From Lysobacteraceae bacterium (GTDB lineage Bacteria > Pseudomonadota > Gammaproteobacteria > Xanthomonadales > Xanthomonadaceae), in NCBI GenBank assembly GCA_028293685.1, contig JAQGOI010000070.1, positions 1 through 5,138 on the forward strand: a DNA stretch of 5,138 nucleotides, given 5' to 3'. The notes beneath the pieces were generated by a model, which was not told the DNA's origin, did not search any database, and saw only the letters and a program-made list of their open reading frames with translations. Both the position numbers and the translations under genes were made by a program. The stretch's first letter is position 1. Each line of letters opens with the position of its first letter. Shown here in pieces: positions 1 to 5,138 of the stretch.

Positions 1-1454
1 TTCCAGGCATCGGATCCCGATTCCCGGCCGCCACCGGTTTCTTTTTCCCCGCCGAAAGCACCGCCGATTTCCGCGCCCGAGGTGCCGATGTTGACGTTGG
101 CGATGCCGCAATCCGAACCGGAAGACGCGAGGAACGCTTCGGCCGCCTTCAGGTTGGTGGTGAAGATCGACGACGAAAGCCCCTGCGGCACGGCATTCTG
201 GAGTGCGATGGCTTCGTCGAGCGTCGAATATTTCATGACGTAGAGGATGGGTGCGAAGGTCTCCGTCTGCACGACCTCGGCGTCATTGGACAAGCCGGTG
301 ACCAGCGTTGGCAACACGAAGTTGCCCTTGCGGTCGGTCAAGGCCTTGCCGCCGCTGGCGATGGTGCCGCCGCTGGCACGTGCCTTTTCGACGGCATCGA
401 GGAAGCCCTGGACGGCATCGCTGCTGTTCAAGGGGCCCATCAGGTTCGCAGGATCCGTTGGATCGCCGATTTTGCTTTCGACCTGCCCATAGGCGGTGAC
501 CAGGCGGGCGACGACGTCGTCGTAGATGGTGTCCTGGATGAACAACCGTCGCGTCGTCGTGCAGCGTTGTCCGGCGGTGCCGACCGCACCGAACACGATC
601 GCGGGGATGGCCAGTTTCATGTCGGCGGTTTCGTCGACGATGATCGCGTTGTTGCCGCCCAGCTCCAGCAGCGATCGGCCCATGCGACGCGCGACGCGTT
701 CGCCGACCATCCGGCCGATTTTCGTCGAGCCGGTGAAGCTGATCAGCGAGATGCGACGATCGTCTACGAATACCTGCGCAAGATCGCTGCCGGCGTCGTT
801 GAACAGGAAAAAGATGTCGGGAAATCCCGCGTCGCGCAGCGCGGCATTGCAGATCTTCAGCGCGGCGATCGCGGACAGCGGCGTTTTGGGCGACGGCTTC
901 CAGATCGAGATATCGCCGCAGACCGCCGCGACAAAGGCATTCCACGCCCACACCGCAACCGGGAAATTGAACGCCGAAATGATCCCGACCAGGCCCAGCG
1001 GCTGCCACTGCTCGTACATGCGATGGCCAGGACGCTCGGAGTGCATGGTCAAGCCATACAGCTGGCGCGACAGGCCGACGGCGAATTCGCCGATGTCGAT
1101 CATCTCCTGCACTTCGCCATCGCCCTCGGGCTTGCTCTTGCCCATTTCCAGCGCCACCAGCGAGCCCAACGCGTCCTTGTGGGTGCGCAGGGCGTCAGCG
1201 CAGATGCGCACCGCCTCGCCGCGGCGCGGCGCCGGTGTGGTCCGCCAGACGGCGAATGCGGCTTGTGCGCGTTCGACGAGCGTTTCGTAGTCGTCGGCAG
1301 ACGAGGCCTGCACGCGTGCCAACACGCTTCCGTCGGTGGGATTGATCGGCTCGATCAGTCCCGCATCCTTCGTGCCGGACCACGCGCCGGCGCCGAGGTA
1401 GGTGCCTGGTTCGGTGCCAGCGAGGCCAAGGGCGGTCAGGACAGGGTGCGACAT
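1..1454 (-). CDS. amaB: ALDH7-family aldehyde dehydrogenase, probable L-aminoadipate-semialdehyde (piperideine-6-carboxylate) dehydrogenase, C-terminus cut by window edge
   Basis: This is a cytosolic NAD(P)-dependent enzyme that in its family oxidises alpha-aminoadipic semialdehyde (in equilibrium with piperideine-6-carboxylate) to alpha-aminoadipate in lysine/pipecolate breakdown. I translated 484 codons without a stop from ATG at 1454, which has GGAG (1461-1464) six bases upstream. Visible ALDH landmarks are AFNFP with N163, WKPSPKTP with K186, FTGSTKIG at 240-247, LELGGNN with general base E264, GTAGQRCTTTRR with catalytic C298, and ETFAPI with E398. The ALDH7 type is shown by GEVQE (113-117), by R297 beside the catalytic Cys, and by the C-terminal run SGSDCGIANVNI ... 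GGAFGGEKETGGGRESGSDAW, which closely resembles human ALDH7A1. Family members are about 500-510 residues, so only about 25 should be missing. The tRNA-Arg gene lies 78 bp upstream on the same strand. Family assignment is firm. Substrate, and therefore the symbol, is inferred from subfamily; no other lysine gene is visible. Confidence 0.9.
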   Translation of the reverse strand, partial: MSHPVLTALGLAGTEPGTYLGAGAWSGTKDAGLIEPINPTDGSVLARVQASSADDYETLVERAQAAFAVWRTTPAPRRGEAVRICADALRTHKDALGSLVALEMGKSKPEGDGEVQEMIDIGEFAVGLSRQLYGLTMHSERPGHRMYEQWQPLGLVGIISAFNFPVAVWAWNAFVAAVCGDISIWKPSPKTPLSAIAALKICNAALRDAGFPDIFFLFNDAGSDLAQVFVDDRRISLISFTGSTKIGRMVGERVARRMGRSLLELGGNNAIIVDETADMKLAIPAIVFGAVGTAGQRCTTTRRLFIQDTIYDDVVARLVTAYGQVESKIGDPTDPANLMGPLNSSDAVQGFLDAVEKARASGGTIASGGKALTDRKGNFVLPTLVTGLSNDAEVVQTETFAPILYVMKYSTLDEAIALQNAVPQGLSSSIFTTNLKAAEAFLASSGSDCGIANVNIGTSGAEIGGAFGGEKETGGGRESGSDAW

Positions 1455-1460
1455 GGAAAA

Positions 1461-1464
1461 CTCC
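1461..1464 (-). promoter_or_regulatory. Ribosome-binding site of the ALDH7 gene
   Basis: GGAG on the minus strand lies six bases before the ATG at 1454. It supports this start, giving an N-terminus MSHPVLTALG typical in length for the family. Confidence 0.65.
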
Positions 1465-1483
1465 AGAAATGAGTGTGGAAAGT

Positions 1484-1501
1484 CCGGTCTTCGTCGACCG
1501 G
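1484..1501 (-). other. Short hairpin between tRNA-Arg and the ALDH gene
   Basis: CCGGTC (1484-1489) and GACCGG (1496-1501) form a perfect 6-bp stem with a 6-base loop. On the minus strand it is followed only by ACTTTCC, so it is a weak terminator at best. It could mark the 3' end of the tRNA transcript, be a processing site if tRNA and ALDH are co-transcribed, or be chance in GC-rich sequence. Confidence 0.3.
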
Positions 1502-1532
1502 GCTGCAGCGCGGAAAGCGCGACCTTGATGCC

Positions 1533-1609
1533 TGGTGGCCCCGGCGCGATTCGAACGCACGACCTGTCCCTTAGGAGGGGACCGCTCTATCCAGCTGAGC
1601 TACGGGGCC
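1533..1609 (-). tRNA. tRNA-Arg, anticodon CCT (reads AGG), CCA encoded
   Basis: The minus strand folds into a complete 77-base cloverleaf. The acceptor stem GGCCCCG/CGGGGCC pairs perfectly, followed by discriminator A and an encoded CCA (1533-1535). The D stem is GCTC/GAGC with a 9-base loop containing GG. The anticodon stem GTCCC/GGGAC closes the loop CTCCTAA, placing CCT at 1575-1573. The variable loop has five bases, and the T arm is GTGCG-TTCGAAT-CGCGC with one G-U pair. Anticodon CCU reads the rare arginine codon AGG, which fits a high-GC genome with a single dedicated tRNA for it. It lies upstream of and in the same direction as the ALDH gene. tRNA genes of this kind can serve as integration sites, but no integrase or duplicated 3' end is visible here. 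Confidence 0.97.
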
Positions 1610-1612
1610 AAT

Positions 1613-1627
1613 TGCGAAATTTTCGCA
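1613..1627. repeat. Perfect 15-bp inverted repeat over the tRNA promoter -10
   Basis: TGCGAAA and TTTCGCA (arms 1613-1619 and 1621-1627) flank a single central T. It overlaps the proposed -10 and lies three bases upstream of the tRNA. Its position suits an operator-like site or DNA bending at a strong promoter. As RNA the one-base centre makes it a poor hairpin. Chance occurrence is possible. Confidence 0.5.
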
Positions 1628-1647
1628 TGAATGCGTCGCGGTTCCAA
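1619..1647 (-). promoter_or_regulatory. Probable sigma-70 promoter of tRNA-Arg
   Basis: On the minus strand TTGGAA (1647-1642) and GAAAAT (1624-1619) are separated by 17 bases. Each matches four of six consensus positions. The -10 ends nine bases before the mature tRNA 5' end, which would place transcription initiation a few bases ahead of it, as expected for a short pre-tRNA leader. This is the only AT-rich stretch immediately upstream of the tRNA. No experimental support is available. Confidence 0.45.
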
Positions 1648-1727
1648 AAAAGAGGGCCAAGGGGCGCAGTGACTCCATCCGTCGCCCTGCCTTCACCGCG
1701 CGCGGGTATGGTTCGGGACGACGGCGT

Positions 1728-1763
1728 GCGGCTTTTCGACGTCCGCGAGTCGCCGCCTTTTTT
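1728..1763 (+). terminator. Terminator-like hairpin with T6 tract in the divergent intergenic region
   Basis: GCGG (1728-1731) pairs with CCGC (1753-1756). Inside it CGAC (1737-1740) pairs with GTCG (1749-1752), with a five-base bulge on the left and an 8-base loop. One C and then six T (1758-1763) follow on the plus strand, as in a Rho-independent terminator. No annotated plus-strand gene lies upstream within the window: the tRNA and ALDH are on the other strand. It could be an attenuator in the leader of the downstream fusion gene, the end of a short plus-strand RNA, or coincidence. Confidence 0.35.
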
Positions 1764-1809
1764 GCGCGCCGACGGATCTCCGGCGTTGGCGCAGCCAAGC
1801 CAGGCGGGC
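1764..1809 (+). other. Structured leader segment ahead of the fusion gene
   Basis: Two further short hairpins follow the T tract: CGCCG (1767-1771) with CGGCG (1781-1785), and TTGGC (1786-1790) with GCCAA (1794-1798) around a three-base loop. They end 11 bases before the Shine-Dalgarno. No clear -35/-10 pair for the fusion gene was found anywhere in 1610-1822. Short complementary runs are common at this GC content, so the structure is only suggestive. Confidence 0.3.
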
Positions 1810-1815
1810 AGGAGG
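1810..1815 (+). promoter_or_regulatory. Strong Shine-Dalgarno deciding a TTG start
   Basis: AGGAGG is followed by a 7-base spacer and TTG at 1823. The nearest in-frame ATG (1853, codon 11) has no comparable site at the right distance and would remove part of the N-terminal helix of the methyltransferase. The TTG is therefore preferred. Confidence 0.8.
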
Positions 1816-1822
1816 TCGGACA

Positions 1823-3829
1823 TTGGGCGATACCCGGCTGCAGCGCGAACGCATGGTCCAGCGGCAGATCGCTGCGCGCGGGGTTCGCGATCACTACACG
1901 CTGGAAGCCATGCGCCAGGTGCCCCGCGAGGAGTTCGTGGCCAAGCCGCTGCGCGAATTCGCGTATGAAGATTCGCCTTTGCCGATCGAAGCAGGGCAGA
2001 CCATCTCGCAGCCGTACATCGTTGCCTTGATGATTGCCGAGGCGCGCATTCGACCCGGTGAGCGCGTGCTTGAGATCGGTGCCGGTTCCGGTTATGCCGC
2101 CGCGGTGATGGCGACGATCGCACAACGCGTGTACGCCATCGAGCGCGTGCCGGAACTGGCCGCGCTCGCCCGTGAACGATTCGAACGCCTGGGCTACGAC
2201 AATATCGAATTGCGCACGGGCGACGGAACACGCGGCTGGCCGGAAGCCGCGCCCTTCGATGCCATCGTCGCGGCGGCTGGCGGTCCTGAAATACCTGACG
2301 TGCTGCTGCGGCAACTCGCGCCTGGAGGTCGACTGGTCATGCCGGTCGGAACCATGCGCGACCAGCAACGGCTGGTTCTGGTGACGCGCACGGGCAACGA
2401 GCGCTTCGTACAGAAGGCGTTGGGCGACGTTCGCTTCGTGCCGCTGATCGGTGAGCATGGTTGGCGCGACGATGCCCCGGTCACGATGGCTGAACCCACG
2501 CGGACGCACCTGCGATCAAGGGACGTAGGACGCAGCATGGCTGGCCTGATCCGTGAAGCGGCCGAGCCATTGCCGGCGTTCGATGATCCAGCGTTCGGAA
2601 AACGCTTCGACCGCTTCGCCGATGCACGTGTCGTGCTGCTTGGAGAGGCAAGCCACGGCACCTCGGAGTTCTATCGTGCCCGCGATGCGATCACGCGCCG
2701 GCTCGTCCAGGCGCACGGTTTCAAGATCATCGCCGTGGAGGCCGATTGGCCGGATGCGGCCAGCATCGACCGCCATGTTCGCAGCGTCCCCGGCGTGCGG
2801 GATGGGGAGCCGGCCTTCCAGCGTTTTCCCACATGGATGTGGCGGAACACCGACGTCGACCGCTTCGTCCGCTGGCTGCGGCAGCACAACCACCTGCTGG
2901 CCGACAGCCGCAGGGCGGGCTTTTACGGGCTCGATCTCTACAGCATGAACGCATCGATGCGTGCCGTGATCGACTACCTGGACGGTGTCGATCCGGAGGC
3001 CGCGCACGTTGCGCGCACGCGCTACGGCTGCCTGACGCCGTGGTCGAAAGAACCCGCGCAATACGGCCATATGGCCGTTACCGCCGGGTATGCGGTTTGC
3101 GAGGATGCCGTCGCCGACATGCTCCGGATGCTGTTGTTGCGACGGATGGAGTACACGAAAAACGATGGTGGGCGCTTCTTCGACGCCGAGCAGAACGCGC
3201 GCGTGGTGCGCGATGCGGAGGCGTACTACCGGGCCATCTACTACGGGTCGGCGGAGTCGTGGAACCTTCGCGACACCCACATGTTCCAGACGCTGCAGCA
3301 CCTGCTCGATGCCGGCGGAGCCGATAGCCGCGCAGTGGTCTGGGCGCACAACTCGCACATCGGCGATGCGCGCCACACCGGGATGGGCCAGCAGCGCGAC
3401 GAGCTGAACATCGGGCAGCTCTGTCGCGAGCAGTTTGGCGACCAGGCCGCGCTGATCGGATTTGGCACCGACTCGGGGACCGTCGCTGCGGCGAGCAACT
3501 GGGATGAGCCGATGCAGGTCATGCAGGTCAACCCGTCGATGGCTGGCAGCTACGAGCGACTGTTCCACGAGGCGGCGGTGCCACGCTGCCTGGTGGACGT
3601 CCGCGCCGGGCAGCATCCCGAGTTGCGCGAACGCTTGAGCGAGACGCAGCTCGAACGCTTCATTGGCGTCATCTACCGTCCCCACACCGAGCGGTGGAGT
3701 CACTACACCGAGGCTGAACTGCCCGGGCAGTTCGATGCTTATGTCTGGTTCGACAAGACAAGTGCCGTCACGCCGCTGACGAAGGAACACGGCAGTGGCG
3801 TGCCCGAAACCTGGCCGTTTGCGCTGTAA
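1823..3829 (+). CDS. Fusion protein: protein-L-isoaspartate O-methyltransferase + erythromycin-esterase-like hydrolase
   Basis: One open frame of 668 residues joins two complete enzymes, probably cytosolic since no signal peptide or membrane segment is visible. Residues 1 to about 215 are a PIMT, which transfers a methyl group from SAM to L-isoaspartyl residues to start repair of aged proteins. It shows GQTISQPY (58-65), SAM-binding motif I VLEIGAGSG (82-90), GDGTRGWP (133-140), LAPGGRLVMPVG (165-176) and the terminal VRFVPLIGEHGW. After a linker (about 216-240), residues 241-668 are an erythromycin-esterase/succinoglycan-synthesis-like domain of full family length. It shows GEASHG (274-279), VEADW (305-309) and AHNSHIGDAR (508-517). 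E275, H278, R287, E306, H509 and H512 match the spacing of EreB E43, H46, R55, E74, H285 and H288 as I remember them, so the site looks intact. Most homologues are not macrolide-resistance enzymes and their substrates are unknown. It is divergent from the tRNA and convergent with the next gene. No frameshift is seen. Confidence 0.93.
   Translation: MGDTRLQRERMVQRQIAARGVRDHYTLEAMRQVPREEFVAKPLREFAYEDSPLPIEAGQTISQPYIVALMIAEARIRPGERVLEIGAGSGYAAAVMATIAQRVYAIERVPELAALARERFERLGYDNIELRTGDGTRGWPEAAPFDAIVAAAGGPEIPDVLLRQLAPGGRLVMPVGTMRDQQRLVLVTRTGNERFVQKALGDVRFVPLIGEHGWRDDAPVTMAEPTRTHLRSRDVGRSMAGLIREAAEPLPAFDDPAFGKRFDRFADARVVLLGEASHGTSEFYRARDAITRRLVQAHGFKIIAVEADWPDAASIDRHVRSVPGVRDGEPAFQRFPTWMWRNTDVDRFVRWLRQHNHLLADSRRAGFYGLDLYSMNASMRAVIDYLDGVDPEAAHVARTRYGCLTPWSKEPAQYGHMAVTAGYAVCEDAVADMLRMLLLRRMEYTKNDGGRFFDAEQNARVVRDAEAYYRAIYYGSAESWNLRDTHMFQTLQHLLDAGGADSRAVVWAHNSHIGDARHTGMGQQRDELNIGQLCREQFGDQAALIGFGTDSGTVAAASNWDEPMQVMQVNPSMAGSYERLFHEAAVPRCLVDVRAGQHPELRERLSETQLERFIGVIYRPHTERWSHYTEAELPGQFDAYVWFDKTSAVTPLTKEHGSGVPETWPFAL
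2527..2539 (+). promoter_or_regulatory. Possible internal ribosome-binding site and start for the esterase half
   Basis: AGGA (2527-2530), six bases, then in-frame ATG (2537-2539, Met239) fall in the linker between the two domains. Translation from here would give about 430 residues starting MAGLIREAAEPLP, the usual size and start region of a stand-alone erythromycin-esterase-like protein. It may be a functional second start or a relic of a former separate gene. Four-base AGGA motifs are common, so the signal is weak on its own. Confidence 0.35.
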
Positions 3830-3901
3830 AAGCCAGCTTCGACCCGCTGTTGGCGCACGCTCGGCAATGCTGCGTGCTTCACCGCCTTTTGCGAACGCAG
3901 A

Positions 3902-3923
3902 CCGGCGCCCGTATGAGCGCCGG
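3902..3923. terminator. GC-rich hairpin between convergent genes
   Basis: CCGGCGC (3902-3908) and GCGCCGG (3917-3923) form a perfect 7-bp stem with an 8-base loop. It lies 18 bases after the stop of the minus-strand gene and 72 after the stop of the fusion gene, a position suited to a shared transcription end. No T tract follows on either strand, so it is not a classical intrinsic terminator. The remaining bases of 3830-3941 hold nothing else convincing. Confidence 0.4.
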
Positions 3924-3941
3924 CCCGCATTCAAATCGCGA

Positions 3942-5138
3942 TCAGGACACGGGAAGCGTGAACTTGAAGGCGCACGGCGTGGATTTGACCGTCAACGCGC
4001 CGCCGTTGATCTGTTCCAGATAGGTCTTGACGGTTTCCTGGTCCGTACGCAACTGGCTTGCAGCCGCGGTGTTGCATGTCGTCCCACAGACGCCACTGGA
4101 CAACAGCGCATTGGCCGTGGTGATCAACTGGGCGATCGTTCCACCGAAGGGCTTGTAGAAGTTGCTGGTACTGACATACCCGGCCTCGACACTCAGCCGC
4201 AGCGCCGCCAATTGCGCGGACAACAGGTACGCCATGTTCGTGTCGGTCGCACCCAGCAACCAGGATTGAAGGGCGGTGTAGTTGGTGGCCTCCGGAGACG
4301 CGACCGGAAGGGCGAAATTGGCGCCAGTCGCTGTACGCAGGTTCAAGCCATTCATTAGGCTGAACTCAGGGTTCATGCCTGTGCCGTCGGCCAGTTTGAG
4401 CTGTCCTGCCGCGCCGCTCCAGAAGGTCAGCGTCCTGCCGCCACCGCACGTGCAGTAGTTGCCGAATTCGACGTTGATCGTCTCCCCGCCCGCGAGTACG
4501 AGGTTGGCAATGGTCTGTTCGGGCGAATTGGCGGTCGGAATGCCGTCCACGGACGATCCCGATTGCACCCACGCCCCGCTGCCATGGCCTTCCGTAACAC
4601 TGTAGGTGCCGGCTGCGATATTCGCGTATGGCGCAAGCCCGTCGATGGTGGTGAGCTTGCTGGTTCCCGGGCTCAGCGCCATCAGCCAGTTGGCTAGTGG
4701 CACCTCATCGTTATCCCAGACGCCGTTGGCATTCTTGTCGTAGAACTTGTACGCGTTGATCGTGCCGGTTTCGGCCACGATGCTGGGCTTGATCCGGAAG
4801 TTGTCTGTCTTCGTGCTGCCGGGGACGAACTTGTTGCCATTGGCGTAATAGTCGGTCTGCCGCGTGACCCAGACCTTGTAGACGCCACCTGCGTTGGGCG
4901 TGTCGTCGTAGGGAATCAGCTGCACCGTGTCGCTGCCGCAGGGACCGACCGATTGGCCATGGGGTCCCGAGTATCCGTAGATGATTCCGTTGAGGACGGA
5001 AAACCCGCGGTCCGTGATGACGTCGGTTGACAGCATCGTGGCACCGGACGGAATGGTGACCTGGAAAATGTAATTTCCGTATTCGATCTTGCCGGCCTGG
5101 CAGGGCGATTTGGTCGGACCGCCGTTGATGTACACATC
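3942..5138 (-). CDS. Probable secreted protein with SdrD-B-like domain and uncharacterised C-terminal domain; N-terminus beyond the window
   Basis: The frame is open to the right edge and gives the last 398 residues before TGA at 3942. Window residue 1 is an Asp at 5138, and the GTG at 5135 is an internal Val, not a start. Residues 1 to about 118 form a Tyr/Gly-rich, probably beta-sandwich unit with NYIFQVTIPSG, GGVYKVWVT and KTDNFRI. Residues about 125-227 look like an SdrD-B/Cna-B prealbumin-like domain: INAYKFYDKNANGVWDNDE carries a DxNxNG calcium-loop pattern, followed by AAGTYSVTEG, WVQSG and a closing ETINVEFGN. Residues about 228-398 start CTCGGGRTLTFWS and contain TNMAYLLSAQLAALRLSVEAGYV, a pattern I recall from uncharacterised secreted proteins. 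Seven cysteines (13, 67, 229, 231, 351, 355, 389) suit an extracytoplasmic location. No LPXTG, PEP-CTERM or transmembrane tail is seen. A signal peptide is expected upstream but not visible. Function is unknown; adhesion or a matrix role is a guess. Confidence 0.85.
   Translation of the reverse strand, partial: DVYINGGPTKSPCQAGKIEYGNYIFQVTIPSGATMLSTDVITDRGFSVLNGIIYGYSGPHGQSVGPCGSDTVQLIPYDDTPNAGGVYKVWVTRQTDYYANGNKFVPGSTKTDNFRIKPSIVAETGTINAYKFYDKNANGVWDNDEVPLANWLMALSPGTSKLTTIDGLAPYANIAAGTYSVTEGHGSGAWVQSGSSVDGIPTANSPEQTIANLVLAGGETINVEFGNYCTCGGGRTLTFWSGAAGQLKLADGTGMNPEFSLMNGLNLRTATGANFALPVASPEATNYTALQSWLLGATDTNMAYLLSAQLAALRLSVEAGYVSTSNFYKPFGGTIAQLITTANALLSSGVCGTTCNTAAASQLRTDQETVKTYLEQINGGALTVKSTPCAFKFTLPVS

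Noticed and set aside
567..1472. A 301-codon plus-strand frame opposite the aldehyde dehydrogenase
   Set aside because: The minus strand here encodes an unbroken ALDH7 protein with all catalytic motifs. The plus-strand frame is Arg/Asp/Ala-rich without a domain or a convincing ribosome-binding site.
1402..1968. A plus-strand frame running across the tRNA and the intergenic region
   Set aside because: It crosses the tRNA gene and overlaps the methyltransferase start in another frame. No initiation signal or conserved protein pattern was seen.
1547..2188. The 12-base string CGATTCGAACGC occurs in the tRNA T arm and again near 2177-2188, suggesting an attachment-site duplication
   Set aside because: The second copy is inside the conserved methyltransferase coding sequence (RERFERLG), the match does not extend, and no integrase is present. 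It is best explained by chance.
1823..3829. Annotation of the hydrolase half as a macrolide-resistance gene
   Set aside because: The catalytic residues are present, but most chromosomal members of this family have not been shown to hydrolyse macrolides, and there is no resistance or mobile context.
3833..3856. Possible minus-strand terminator, a GCCAAC/GCTGGC stem followed by TTTT just past the fusion gene stop
   Set aside because: On the minus strand the short stem has an A-C mismatch and only four T follow. The perfect 7-bp hairpin at 3902-3923 is closer to the minus-strand stop.
2516..3934. A 472-codon open frame on the minus strand opposite the esterase domain
   Set aside because: It mirrors a clearly conserved plus-strand coding region and has Arg/His/Val-rich low-complexity composition with no recognisable domain. 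Long antisense frames are expected at this GC content.

Overview
The window reads as ordinary chromosome from a GC-rich Gram-negative bacterium. The best guess is a gammaproteobacterium of the Xanthomonadales/Lysobacterales (Lysobacter, Luteimonas or Rhodanobacter type). This rests on the feel of the protein sequences and base composition, not on any search. No mobile element, CRISPR array, integrase or rRNA was seen.

Layout: (1) 1-1454, minus strand: a nearly complete ALDH7-family aldehyde dehydrogenase, most likely the alpha-aminoadipic semialdehyde / piperideine-6-carboxylate dehydrogenase of lysine catabolism. Its last C-terminal residues lie beyond the left edge. (2) 1533-1609, minus strand: tRNA-Arg(CCT) with an encoded CCA, 78 bp upstream of the dehydrogenase. 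(3) 1610-1822: a 213-bp divergent intergenic region. It holds a likely tRNA promoter overlapped by a perfect 15-bp palindrome, a terminator-like hairpin with a T6 tract on the plus strand, and a strong Shine-Dalgarno. (4) 1823-3829, plus strand: one uninterrupted 668-residue frame, read from a TTG start. It joins a protein-L-isoaspartate O-methyltransferase to a complete erythromycin-esterase-like hydrolase. A second ribosome-binding site and ATG lie in the linker and could give the esterase half alone. (5) 3830-3941: a short convergent intergenic region with a GC-rich hairpin. (6) 3942-5138, minus strand: the C-terminal 398 residues of a probably secreted protein with an SdrD-B-like domain and an uncharacterised C-terminal domain; its N-terminus is beyond the right edge.

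The genes do not form one pathway. The dehydrogenase, the fusion enzyme and the secreted protein are arranged divergently and convergently, and each probably has its own transcription. The parts most worth a second look are the methyltransferase/esterase fusion with its possible internal start, the structured leader ahead of it, and the secreted multidomain protein.
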